Of a DNA stretch of 64,000 nt, positions 26,902 through 34,362 are shown piece by piece (position 1 is the first letter of the stretch; each line of letters starts with the position of its first letter). This DNA is from Actinomadura_C alba (GTDB lineage Bacteria > Actinomycetota > Actinomycetes > Streptosporangiales > Streptosporangiaceae), in the NCBI RefSeq assembly GCF_039530285.1, contig NZ_BAAAOK010000006.1:62001-126000 (forward strand), written 5' to 3'. The notes beneath the pieces were generated by a model. That model made no database searches and was not told where the DNA came from. It was given only the letters and a program-made list of their open reading frames with translations. A program made the position numbers and the translations under genes.

Positions 26902-27092
26902 CGTCCCCGATCTGGCGCAAGAGCAGCCGTTCCGAGGGTGGCACCTCCGGCCAATGCGTCGAGGTGGCCCGCCTCCCCCATTCGATGGGCGTACGGGACA
27001 GCAAGTCACCCACCACCGGTCACCTGACCGTCAGCCCTGACGCGTTCACCGCACTCGTTCAGAAGATCAAGAACAACGACCTGGACCTCTGA
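26898..27092 (+). CDS. DUF397 small protein
   Basis: 64 residues. The family pattern is complete: IWRKSSRSEGGTSGQCVEVA, VRDSKSP and a C-terminal LTVSPDAFTALVQKIKNN. ATG lies in the ATGA overlap with the XRE gene. DUF397 proteins are thought to act with their neighbouring XRE protein as a small antagonist. This copy looks intact. Confidence 0.92.
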   Translation: MTSPIWRKSSRSEGGTSGQCVEVARLPHSMGVRDSKSPTTGHLTVSPDAFTALVQKIKNNDLDL

Positions 27093-27171
27093 CGCGTCGT
27101 CCACCGTCCGGCACCCTTCCTCCAGGACCGTCGGCCAGAACTGAGAGAGACGGTCTTACGAGGTCGCATCG

Positions 27172-28020
27172 TCAAGACATCGAGGTGAACGCTTCGTTCG
27201 CCGCCAGAAACTCGTCGAACGTGCGCGGCGCACGCCCGGTCAGGTCCCCTACCGCCATCGTCACCTCGGACAGCCCACCGGACGCCATGTCCGCGTAGAG
27301 CCATAGAAGATCTTCTACGAACCAGCCGGGCAGGCCTCGCGCCCGGAGATCCCTGGCGGCTTCCTCGGGCGGCAGGTCACGGAAGGGGACGCCGAGCTTG
27401 GTGGCGATCTCCTCGTGCATCAGCGCCTCCGCGCCGGTGAGCGCGTAGGTCATGCCGGCGCCCCGTGATCCCGTCAGCAGCACGGCGGCGCAGGCGGCGA
27501 TGTCGTAGGCATCGATGTACGCGACCCTGCCCTCGCCGTACGGGCCCGCCAGGGTGCCGCTCCGGGCGAAGCCGCCCTCGCCGGTGAAGAAGTTCTGCAT
27601 GTAGCCGGTTGGCTGCAGTATCGACCACTCCAGGCCGGACTCCTTGAGGTACTGCTCGATCTCCCAGTGTGCGCGCACCGACAGCTTCGCGTCCGGGGCG
27701 GGCCGCCACGCCGACACCTTCACCACCCGGGACACCTCGGCGGCCCGGGCCGCGTCAATGACGGCGAACTGCTGCTGGACCATCGGCTGCCGGCCTGCCA
27801 CGGGAAGCGCACCGCCGCTGTTGAGCAGAAGTCGATCAACACCGTCCAGCGCGGCCGCTATCGATGCGGGCTGGTCGAAGTCCCCCACAACGAAGTCACA
27901 GCCCAGTTCTTTGCCCTTCGCCTCGTCCCGCACCAGCGCCCGGAAGGGCGTGCCGGCATCAGCGAACGCTCGTACCAGGTGCCGGCCTATGGTGCCGGTC
28001 GCTCCTGTCACCAAGATCAT
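27172..28020 (-). CDS. NAD(P)-binding NmrA-like oxidoreductase
   Basis: 282 residues from ATG 28020. It begins MILVTGATGTIGRHLV, the glycine-rich Rossmann loop of atypical short-chain dehydrogenases. The Tyr/Lys catalytic pair of classical SDR enzymes is not evident, while SILQPTGYMQNFF and the C-terminal helical part match the NmrA/QOR2 group, which often senses NADP(H) rather than catalyses. It is divergent from a TetR gene (gap 69 bases), which probably represses it. A role in quinone or redox stress is typical of the group but not proven. Confidence 0.85.
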   Translation of the reverse strand: MILVTGATGTIGRHLVRAFADAGTPFRALVRDEAKGKELGCDFVVGDFDQPASIAAALDGVDRLLLNSGGALPVAGRQPMVQQQFAVIDAARAAEVSRVVKVSAWRPAPDAKLSVRAHWEIEQYLKESGLEWSILQPTGYMQNFFTGEGGFARSGTLAGPYGEGRVAYIDAYDIAACAAVLLTGSRGAGMTYALTGAEALMHEEIATKLGVPFRDLPPEEAARDLRARGLPGWFVEDLLWLYADMASGGLSEVTMAVGDLTGRAPRTFDEFLAANEAFTSMS

Positions 28021-28072
28021 GTGTCCGCTCCACGTAAGATGAGAAGTCCTCAAGAAAAGCTAGCACCATAGG

Positions 28073-28085
28073 TGAGGGCCCCTCA
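28073..28085. promoter_or_regulatory. Palindrome before the TetR gene
   Basis: TGAGGG-C-CCCTCA lies just upstream of ATG 28090. CCTCAAG also occurs at 28048-28054 and 28081-28087. This is a likely TetR operator serving both divergent genes. Confidence 0.45.
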
Positions 28086-28089
28086 AGTT

Positions 28090-28680
28090 ATGTCGGAGAC
28101 ATCGCACCAGACGCCGGTTCCATCACGCCGGAAACGCGCGGACGCGCGGCGAAACCACGAACGGCTGCTCGCTGAGGCCGATACCGTCCTGCGGGAACAG
28201 GGCACGGAGGCCTCGCTGGAACAGATCGCCCGCCAAGCCGGGGTCGCCATCGGTACCCTCTACGCTCACTTCCCCAACCGCCTCGCCCTGCTGGTCGCAC
28301 TGCTGCGCGACAAGCAGGACGCCGTTTTCGCCCTCGGCGACGAACTCCTGGCCGCCCCCGCCGTCCCACCTGCTGAGGCGCTCGCCCGGTGGATGCGCAC
28401 CGTCGCCGAACACGCCGCGACGTACAGCGGACTGGCAGACCAACTCCTCGGCAGCCTCGACGACGAGACGTCCGAACTCCACGCGGCCTGCAAACGAATG
28501 TCCGCGGCCGGTGAGACATTGGTCGAACGGGCCCGAGCCGCCGGCGCCATCCGCCCGGACGCGACCGCCGACGACGTGTTCGCGCTCATCAGCGCAGCGG
28601 CCTGGCTGCGCGGCCAACTACCCGACGCCGCCCACGCCGACCATTTGATGTCCTTCATCTTCGATGGCCTGCGACCGTGA
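28090..28680 (+). CDS. TetR-family transcriptional regulator
   Basis: About 196 residues from ATG 28090; a GTG at 28072 without ribosome site would add six residues and overlap the operator. The HTH is typical: ASLEQIARQAGVAIGTLYAHFPNRLALL. The C-terminal ligand domain (about 80-190) is the SBP-like TetR_C type. It is divergent from the NmrA-like gene, and the shared gap holds a palindrome, so it probably regulates that oxidoreductase and itself. Confidence 0.88.
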   Translation: MSETSHQTPVPSRRKRADARRNHERLLAEADTVLREQGTEASLEQIARQAGVAIGTLYAHFPNRLALLVALLRDKQDAVFALGDELLAAPAVPPAEALARWMRTVAEHAATYSGLADQLLGSLDDETSELHAACKRMSAAGETLVERARAAGAIRPDATADDVFALISAAAWLRGQLPDAAHADHLMSFIFDGLRP

Positions 28681-28853
28681 TGTGACCGTTCGACTGCAGG
28701 TAGCGAGGAGGTTCCACGACAACGCCGTGAGATCCCTCCCAGAGGAGCGCGCAGCCGAGATCGCGGCCGCGCGCTCGCCCTTCCTGACGCTCAGAGCGTC
28801 GAGGATCTCACCGCGCTGCTGACCTCGGCGGGGGAGCGCTGAGGTCGAGACAG
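28681..28853 (+). other. Gap with a possible gene remnant
   Basis: No complete gene. A plus-strand frame just before 28843 reads LPDAQSVEDLTALLTSAGER followed by TGA, which looks like the C-terminus of a helical regulator such as a MarR protein, but no upstream part can be followed. It may be a degraded end. Confidence 0.25.
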
Positions 28854-29474
28854 TTACCGCTCCCGGACTGCGTAGGTCAGGTGGGTCACCCGCTGCGTCG
28901 GCTCCGCGCGGACCGGCTCCAGGGCCACGCGGCCCGCGTCCACGCCCTCGAACAGGCGGATTCCGGAGCCGAACAGCACGGGTGAGAGCGCGATCGTGAA
29001 CTCGTCGATCAGGCCGGCGTTCACGTACTCCAGGATCGTTGCGCCGCCGCCCGCGATGCGGACGTCTCGGTCGCCGGCGGCCTGGCGGGCCTGGTCGAGC
29101 GCGGTCTCGATGCCGTCGTTGACGAAGTGGAACGTGGTCCCACCCGGCCGCTCCCAGGGGTCACGCTTCTCGTGCGTCACGACGAAGACCGGCGTGTGGA
29201 ACGGCGCCTCCTCCGGCCACATCTGCTCGCCGGCGTCGAACATGCGCTTGCCCATCACGCTCGCGCCGGTGCGCTCGAACGTCTCCCGCGCGATGTCGTT
29301 GTCGCGCCCTTCCTCGCCGCCCTCGCCGAGCTTCAGGTTCTCCCGGAAGAACCGCTGCGGGAGGATCCACGCCTGCAGTTCCATCCACTGCTGCCCCATC
29401 AAGTCCCCGAGGGACTCGGGCGCGATGAACCCGTCCAGCGACATCGACACGCTGAAGAACACCTTTCCGGCCAT
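28854..29474 (-). CDS. Dihydrofolate reductase-like RibD C-terminal domain protein
   Basis: 206 residues. It opens VFFSVSMSLDGFIAP, the DHFR-fold signature of the RibD_C group, and ends with IAGGGATILEYVNAGLIDEFTIALSPVLFGSG, the NADPH-binding and dimer region. Family members are reductases of unclear substrate, often found with SRPBCC proteins in actinobacteria. Start and previous stop overlap (TGATG), so it is coupled to the SRPBCC gene and belongs to the ArsR operon. Confidence 0.88.
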   Translation of the reverse strand: MAGKVFFSVSMSLDGFIAPESLGDLMGQQWMELQAWILPQRFFRENLKLGEGGEEGRDNDIARETFERTGASVMGKRMFDAGEQMWPEEAPFHTPVFVVTHEKRDPWERPGGTTFHFVNDGIETALDQARQAAGDRDVRIAGGGATILEYVNAGLIDEFTIALSPVLFGSGIRLFEGVDAGRVALEPVRAEPTQRVTHLTYAVRER

Positions 29475-29980
29475 CAGTCCTCAATTCCCTTCCGTACGGT
29501 CTCGGTGACGTAGGCAGCCAGGTTGCTCAGGGTCTGCCGGCCGCCCTCGATCGCGTGGTACTTCTCGACCGCCTCGTCGCGCAGCTCCTTGGTGGGGAAC
29601 ACCGTGCGCATCTCGATCCGGGTCGCCGCGCCGTCGGGCGCGAACGTGAGGACCGACTCGAAGGCGTTCGGGTCGCCGCGGTACTCACCGTGCAGCAGCG
29701 CGATCCGCTCCGGCGGGGCGATCTCGGTCCAGGAAATCCACTCCTGGTAGTCCGTCCCGTCCGGTCCGTGCAACACGAAGTCCCACTCCCCGCCCTCGCG
29801 GAACTCGAAGGACCGCGTGGTGGTGGTGAACCCCTCCGGCCCCCACCACCGCGACAGGTGCCGCACCTCGGTGAACGCCTCGAACACCAGCTCCCGCGGG
29901 GCGTCGATGACCCGGGAGATCACGATCTCCCGGTCGGCCATCGCCGGCTCCGCCCGCGTTTCTTGCCTTGCCCCTGCCAT
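29474..29980 (-). CDS. SRPBCC / AHSA1-family protein
   Basis: 168 residues. The START-like ligand-cage fold is shown by RVIDAPRELVFEAFTEVRHLSRWWGPEGF and FREGGEWDFVLHGPDGTDYQEW, standard for AHSA1-domain proteins. ATG 29980 has a strong AGGAGGA (29988-29994) embedded in the end of arsR; ATG 29941 is a second possibility. Neighbouring ArsR and RibD-C genes form the well-known actinobacterial set. Function unknown; a lipophilic small-molecule binder is likely. Confidence 0.88.
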   Translation of the reverse strand: MAGARQETRAEPAMADREIVISRVIDAPRELVFEAFTEVRHLSRWWGPEGFTTTTRSFEFREGGEWDFVLHGPDGTDYQEWISWTEIAPPERIALLHGEYRGDPNAFESVLTFAPDGAATRIEMRTVFPTKELRDEAVEKYHAIEGGRQTLSNLAAYVTETVRKGIED

Positions 29981-29983
29981 CGG

Positions 29984-30325
29984 TCATTCCTCCTGCTGTG
30001 TCTGCTTGAGGTCCTGCACGTACGCGTCCAGCCGGTCGAAACTCTCGTTCCAGAACTGCTCGAACCCGCCGGTCCACTCGTGGACCGGTCGCAGCCCGCG
30101 GGCGTCAAGGCCGTACAGGCGCTGCTTGCCTGCCTTGCGGTCCCGCACCAGCCCGACCTCCCGGAGCACCCGCAGGTGTTTGGACGCCCCCGGCTGGGTC
30201 ATCCCCAGCTCCTGGGCCAACTCGGTCACCGGCCGCTCACCCGCCCGCAGCAGTACCAGGATCTCCCGGCGCTGCGGCTCGGCGATCGCGTTGAAGACGT
30301 CCGACGTCGTCGCTGCTCGTGCCAT
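29984..30325 (-). CDS. ArsR-family transcriptional repressor
   Basis: About 113 residues. The winged helix reads VFNAIAEPQRREILVLLRAGERPVTELAQELGMTQPGASKHLRVLREVGLV. No Cys ligand for metals is present, so it is a non-metal ArsR of the type linked with AHSA1 proteins. A perfect 16-base palindrome lies 13 bases upstream of the start, the likely autoregulatory site. It heads a three-gene operon with SRPBCC and RibD-C genes. Confidence 0.92.
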   Translation of the reverse strand: MARAATTSDVFNAIAEPQRREILVLLRAGERPVTELAQELGMTQPGASKHLRVLREVGLVRDRKAGKQRLYGLDARGLRPVHEWTGGFEQFWNESFDRLDAYVQDLKQTQQEE

Positions 30326-30337
30326 GGGCACCATCAT

Positions 30338-30353
30338 ATGCCGATATCGGCAT
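30338..30353. promoter_or_regulatory. Perfect palindrome before arsR
   Basis: ATGCCGATATCGGCAT is fully self-complementary and lies next to the ArsR start. Such sites are bound by ArsR dimers, so autorepression of the three-gene operon is the simplest reading. Confidence 0.65.
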
Positions 30354-30384
30354 GCGTCAAGCCGGAGGAATCAGGCGGGTCTTG

Positions 30385-30764
30385 TCAGATGACGATCGTG
30401 ACCCTTGTCAGCGGCTGCGGAAACGCGTATCCCGGAGACGGCACGCGCGACGGCGGCGGGCAGGGAGGGCGATGGGTGAGCAGCACGCACCGGGCAGTCT
30501 CGATCACCGGTGAGCCGGATGAAGACAGAAGGGCCTCGGGACATCGCCATCCACGCGATGTCCTCGCCCGCGTCGAGCCTGTCCAGTGCGTCGGCCCAGA
30601 CACGCAGCTTCGAGTCGGACAGGATCAGGTCGGTACGACCACTCACGAACGGTGTCCCAACAACGATCTCGGCCGCGATCCGCTGCGGCCAGGCCGGTAC
30701 CCGGCCAAGGACCTCGATGCGAACGCTGTTCCCTTGTCGTCGGCAAGAACGACAAGATCCATCG
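30385..30764 (-). pseudogene. Frameshifted DUF5959-like gene remnant
   Basis: Three reading frames join into one protein-like text. From ATG 30764, MDLVVLADDKG is followed, after loss of one G near 30733, by NSVRIEVLGR. Then comes AAEIVV-like text, FVSGRTDLILSDSKLRVWADALDRLDAGEDIAWM, and finally, in another frame, LTRVTIVI with its stop. Order and wording resemble small DUF5959-type actinobacterial proteins as I recall them. A central piece seems to be missing too. The rest of the gap 30361-30867 has no intact gene. Confidence 0.5.
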
Positions 30765-30867
30765 GAGCGATGCCGGCCACGGCTCTCCTTCGGTACGGCG
30801 ACCCGGGAGTCTTCGCTCGCCCCCGTCGGCCGGTGCCATCGCTGTCCTCAACGGCTCATGATCGGAA

Positions 30868-31446
30868 TCAGGCCAGGTCCTCCGTGTCCAGGGTGAAGGA
30901 GAACGGGGCGGGCAGTTCGATCGCCTTGCCGAAGACCCCTGCGTGGCTCTCGGTGTAGTCATCGCCTACCGGCTCGCAGAACAGGGTCACGGTCTCCCTT
31001 TCCCGGTCCACCAGGAGGTAGAGGGGGATGGCGCCGCGCGCGTAGCAGTGGCGCTTGGCCTCACGGTCGTTGTCCGGGCGCGACGACGTCACCTCTACGA
31101 CGAGCGCAAGGCCGCCCGGTCGCATGTAGGCCGCCTCATCGGCGAACAGGTCCAGCTCTGCGGGCGCGAAGACGCCATCAGGGATCACATGGTTCTTCGG
31201 GCATCGGCCGCCACTCGGCAGGACCAGTCCCCGGTTGCCGGAGAAGTCCATCTCCGCCGGTGAGTTGCGCATCACCTGGCGGACGATCCGGCTGATGGCA
31301 CGCTCGTGGTGTCCTCCGGGGGGCGGCGACACGATGATCTCGCCATCGATCAGCTCGGCCCTGAAACCTTCGGGGGTCCGCAGTGCCAGAAAGCCCTCAA
31401 GAAGGACGTCCTGCGATGGATATGGCTCGTGGGCCATCGCCGTCAT
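30868..31446 (-). CDS. Uma2-family protein (PD-(D/E)XK fold, DUF820)
   Basis: About 192 residues from ATG 31446 behind AAGGGGGG. The Uma2 pattern is clear: ELIDGEIIVSPPPGGHHERA, VIPDGVFAPAEL with the Asp, and ALVVEVTSSRPDNDREAKRHCYARGAIPLYLLVD with the E-x-T and downstream Lys of a restriction-nuclease-like core. Members are numerous in actinobacteria and cyanobacteria; true nuclease activity is unproven. It stands alone beside a decayed gene and a long palindrome. Confidence 0.85.
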   Translation of the reverse strand: MTAMAHEPYPSQDVLLEGFLALRTPEGFRAELIDGEIIVSPPPGGHHERAISRIVRQVMRNSPAEMDFSGNRGLVLPSGGRCPKNHVIPDGVFAPAELDLFADEAAYMRPGGLALVVEVTSSRPDNDREAKRHCYARGAIPLYLLVDRERETVTLFCEPVGDDYTESHAGVFGKAIELPAPFSFTLDTEDLA

Positions 31447-31530
31447 GCCGCCCCCCTTCCTCGCTTGGCACCAGCATAGAGAACGGTCTGCCCGCGAACA
31501 CCTGCGCCGGTGAGATCCGACCGCACCTGC

Positions 31531-31582
31531 CGTGATCATGCAGTTGTACGCGCGGCGCCGCGCGTACAACTGCATGATCACG
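31531..31582. repeat. Perfect 52-bp palindrome at the rsmA 3' end
   Basis: Two 26-base halves are exact reverse complements with no spacer; each half contains ATGCAGTTGTACGCG. The right half covers the rsmA stop codon (31578-31580). A related degenerate copy is at 38551-38591. It could be a strong terminator for rsmA, a REP-like mobile palindrome or a protein site. It is the longest perfect palindrome I found in the window. Confidence 0.85.
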
Positions 31583-32444
31583 GGTGGGGGGATGGGCGGT
31601 GCTCGGCGATGCGGGCGAAGGCGGCCACGTCGACGACCTCGCCGCGGGCCGTGGGATCGACTCCGGCGGCACGCAGGGCCTGTTCGGCCGCGGCCGGCGA
31701 CCCGGCCCAGCCGGCCAGCGCCGCCCGCAGTGTCTTGCGCCGCTGCGCGAACGCCGCGTCGACGGCGGCGAACACCTCCTTGCGAGAGGCCGAGGTCTGC
31801 GGGGGCTCCCGGCGGGTGAAGGCGACGAGGCCGGAGTCGACGTTCGGTACGGGCCAGAACACGGCCCGCCCCACGGGTCCGGCCCGGCGCGCCTCGGCGT
31901 ACCAGGCCATCTTCACCGATGGCACGCCGTACACCTTGCCGCCCGGGGGCGCGACCAGCCGGTCGGCGACCTCGGCCTGCACCATGACGAGTCCGTGCCG
32001 CAGCGAGGGCATGGTGGCGAGCAGGTGCAGCACGACGGGCACCGCGACGTTGTACGGGAGGTTGGCGACCAGCGCGGTCGGCTCCGGTCCGGGCACCCCG
32101 TCGATCCGCAGCGCGTCGGCGTGCACGACCTCGAGCCGGTCGGCCAGTTCCGGGGCGCGGCTCTGGACCGTCTCGGGGAGCGCCCCGGCCAGTGCCCGGT
32201 CGATCTCGACGGCGACGACCCGCCGCACCTCCGGCAGCAGGGCCAGCGTCAGCGACCCGAGACCGGGCCCGACCTCCAGTACGACGTCCTCGGCACCGAC
32301 GCCGGCGGCGCGCACGATGCGGCGTACGGTGTTGGCGTCGATGACGAAGTTCTGGCCGAGCGTCTTGGTCGGCCGGATGCCGAGCCGCCCGGCCATCTGC
32401 CGGATGTCCGCCGGGCCGAGCAGCGGCGTCTGTGTTTCACGCAC
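31578..32444 (-). CDS. rsmA: 16S rRNA (adenine1518/1519-N6)-dimethyltransferase
   Basis: KsgA/RsmA dimethylates two adenines in helix 45 of 16S rRNA during late 30S assembly. Motifs are complete: KTLGQNFVIDANTVRRIV, VLEVGPGLGSLTLALL (SAM loop), VHADAL and NLPYNVAVPVVLHLL (motif IV), and a C-terminal helical domain. 288 residues, normal. The last codons and stop lie inside the 52-base palindrome. Unlike many actinobacteria, ispE does not follow directly. Confidence 0.96.
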   Translation of the reverse strand: MRETQTPLLGPADIRQMAGRLGIRPTKTLGQNFVIDANTVRRIVRAAGVGAEDVVLEVGPGLGSLTLALLPEVRRVVAVEIDRALAGALPETVQSRAPELADRLEVVHADALRIDGVPGPEPTALVANLPYNVAVPVVLHLLATMPSLRHGLVMVQAEVADRLVAPPGGKVYGVPSVKMAWYAEARRAGPVGRAVFWPVPNVDSGLVAFTRREPPQTSASRKEVFAAVDAAFAQRRKTLRAALAGWAGSPAAAEQALRAAGVDPTARGEVVDVAAFARIAEHRPSPHP

Positions 32445-32569
32445 CCCCTCAGTGTCTCAGCCGCCGGACCCGCCCTTTGCCGCAGAACCGGCCGCACGCC
32501 GTCCCGGCAAATCGAAATGCAACGGATGGGGCCGGCACCGCGTCCCTGGGTGGACAGAAGGGATGACGT

Positions 32570-33076
32570 GTGGATGACGCTGTGAGCTTCGAGGAGTTCG
32601 TGACCACGCGGGCGCAGTCGCTTCTTCGCTATGGCTATGTGCTGACCGGTGATCCGGACGATGCCGCCGATCTACTGCAGGAGGGCCTCGTGCGGCTCCG
32701 CTCGGCGTGGCCACGGGTCCTCAACAAGAGCGATCCGGAGGGCTACGTGCGCACAACGATGGCCCGGCTGCACGTCAGCATCTGGCGAAAACGGCGACGA
32801 GAACGGCTGATGGGCAGCCCGCCGGAGCGGGAGTACACCGACGGCGGCCTCGCCAGGGTAGAGGACCACGACCCGACCCTCTGGCGGGATCTGGCCGCGC
32901 TGCCCCGGCGGCAGCGCGCCGTGGTGGTGCTGCGCTACTACGAGTGCCTCACCGACGAGGAGATCGCCACCATTCTCGGCATCTCCCGCGGCACGGTGCG
33001 CAGCCAGGCCGCCCGCGCGCTCGACAAACTTCGGGTGGACCGGCAGCGGCCCGCCGTGACCGGGAGAAGCCGATGA
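32570..33076 (+). CDS. ECF sigma factor, SigE family
   Basis: 168 residues from GTG 32570, six bases after GAAGGGA. Region 2 (SFEEFVTTRAQSLLRYGYVLTGDPDDAADLLQEGLVRL) and region 4 (LPRRQRAVVVLRYYECLTDEEIATILGISRGTVRSQAARALDKL) are complete. This is the SigE-type group of actinobacterial ECF sigmas. It overlaps the next gene by ATGA; that membrane protein probably acts as its anti-sigma or sensory partner. The stimulus is unknown. Confidence 0.92.
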   Translation: MDDAVSFEEFVTTRAQSLLRYGYVLTGDPDDAADLLQEGLVRLRSAWPRVLNKSDPEGYVRTTMARLHVSIWRKRRRERLMGSPPEREYTDGGLARVEDHDPTLWRDLAALPRRQRAVVVLRYYECLTDEEIATILGISRGTVRSQAARALDKLRVDRQRPAVTGRSR

Positions 33077-34314
33077 CAGACCAACTCGAGGAGACCCTCA
33101 AGACCACCCTGGGCACCGCGTCGCGACGGGCTCCGGAACCCTGGCCCGATCTGCTCCGCCAGGTCGAGCGGCGCCACCGTCGCCGGCGGGTGAATCGCGC
33201 CGGCACCGCACTCGTCACCGTCATCGCGCTCGTCGGCGGCGGGATCACGGCCGGGCAGGCCCTCTTTCAGAGCGGACCACCGGAACCGCAGAGGGTCGTG
33301 TCGCCCGCGGACGCCTCGCTGCCGACGCCCCCGCCCGAGCAGCCGGTGCCGGTGGGGTCGCTCTGGCCTCAGGCGGTGCGCTCGGTTCCGGACACGCTGC
33401 CGGGTGACGGCCGGAAGTACGTACCGAGGCTGCTGGTCGACGACCACACGTTGCTCGCCACGACCGGCAGCGGATCCGAGAAGGTCGACGAACTCTGGCT
33501 GTACGACGTCGAGAAGGCCAGGGCGAACCGGCTCGCGACCGTCCCGTCCGCAGGCGATGTCACGATCTCCGCCAGTGGCTTCACCTCCGGCGAGGGCCGG
33601 ATCGCCTGGTGGCAGTCGGTCAAGACACAGAACGTCGAGGTCACGGAGATCTGGGCGGTGCCGCTCACCGGTGGGGAACCCCGCGTCGTCACCAGGGCGC
33701 CGACGGACCCACAGGCGGACACGCGCATCGAGAGCCTCACCATCACCGGCGGCAAGGTGGTGTGGTCGACGGGGTCCGGCGTCTACGAGGCACCGCTCGC
33801 CGGCGGGACCGCGCGCCTCCTGCCGGATACCGAGGGCCACCACATCGTGCGCTGGCCCTGGATCGGCACTCCCGGCATCGCGTCGACGAGGGTGCCGTTC
33901 AAGGTGCTCCGCAATGTCCGGACGGGTGAGCGACGCGACACGAAGCCGACCTCGGAGCTGTTGGCCTGCGGTGTCACCTGGTGCGCCGGATCCGATGGCG
34001 TTTCGGACATCGTTCAGCGCAGGGACGGCACGAAGGGTCACACGGTCCTCGGCGGCGGCTCCGACATGGGGACCAAGAATCTTCCGGGCCTGGACCGCTT
34101 CCTGTTCGCCGTGGTGCCCGCCCGGCTGCTCAACGGCCGTCAGCCCTTCCCGCCCGGCACCTACCTGTACGACCTCGAGACTCGCAAGATCGCGGATCTC
34201 GGCGTGACCCCGACGTCGAACCGCACGGGCCTGTCCGACCCCGGAGCGCGTCTCTACTCCTACGCCCAGGGCGAGGGCCGTTACGCGCTCATCGACCTGG
34301 CGAAGATCAAATGA
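33073..34314 (+). CDS. Membrane-anchored beta-propeller-like protein, likely sigma-factor partner
   Basis: 413 residues. A short cytosolic N-terminus (about 40 residues, acidic then Arg-rich) precedes one membrane helix (GTALVTVIALVGGGITAGQAL, about 43-63). The rest is outside, rich in beta strands with repeated W/Y-x-x-x-G turns (LWLYDVEKARANRLATV, EIWAVPLTGGEPRVVT), which reads like a TolB/NHL-type propeller. No zinc anti-sigma motif is present. Overlap with the sigma gene argues for a regulatory partner that senses a surface signal; this is inference from context. Confidence 0.75.
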   Translation: MTDQLEETLKTTLGTASRRAPEPWPDLLRQVERRHRRRRVNRAGTALVTVIALVGGGITAGQALFQSGPPEPQRVVSPADASLPTPPPEQPVPVGSLWPQAVRSVPDTLPGDGRKYVPRLLVDDHTLLATTGSGSEKVDELWLYDVEKARANRLATVPSAGDVTISASGFTSGEGRIAWWQSVKTQNVEVTEIWAVPLTGGEPRVVTRAPTDPQADTRIESLTITGGKVVWSTGSGVYEAPLAGGTARLLPDTEGHHIVRWPWIGTPGIASTRVPFKVLRNVRTGERRDTKPTSELLACGVTWCAGSDGVSDIVQRRDGTKGHTVLGGGSDMGTKNLPGLDRFLFAVVPARLLNGRQPFPPGTYLYDLETRKIADLGVTPTSNRTGLSDPGARLYSYAQGEGRYALIDLAKIK

Positions 34315-34325
34315 TGTGACGGCCG

Positions 34326-34358
34326 GCCATGGCGAATCCGTCGCGGACCCGCCATGGC
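34326..34358. terminator. Convergent hairpin
   Basis: GCCATGGCG (34326-34334) and CGCCATGGC (34350-34358) form a nine-base stem between the sigma operon and rpfB, just before the rpfB stop. It probably serves both directions. Confidence 0.55.
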
Positions 34359-34362
34359 ACGG

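Noticed and set aside
30510..30896. Plus-strand ORF in the gap before the Uma2 gene
   Set aside because: It is the antisense of the decayed minus-strand gene and shows no protein-like pattern.
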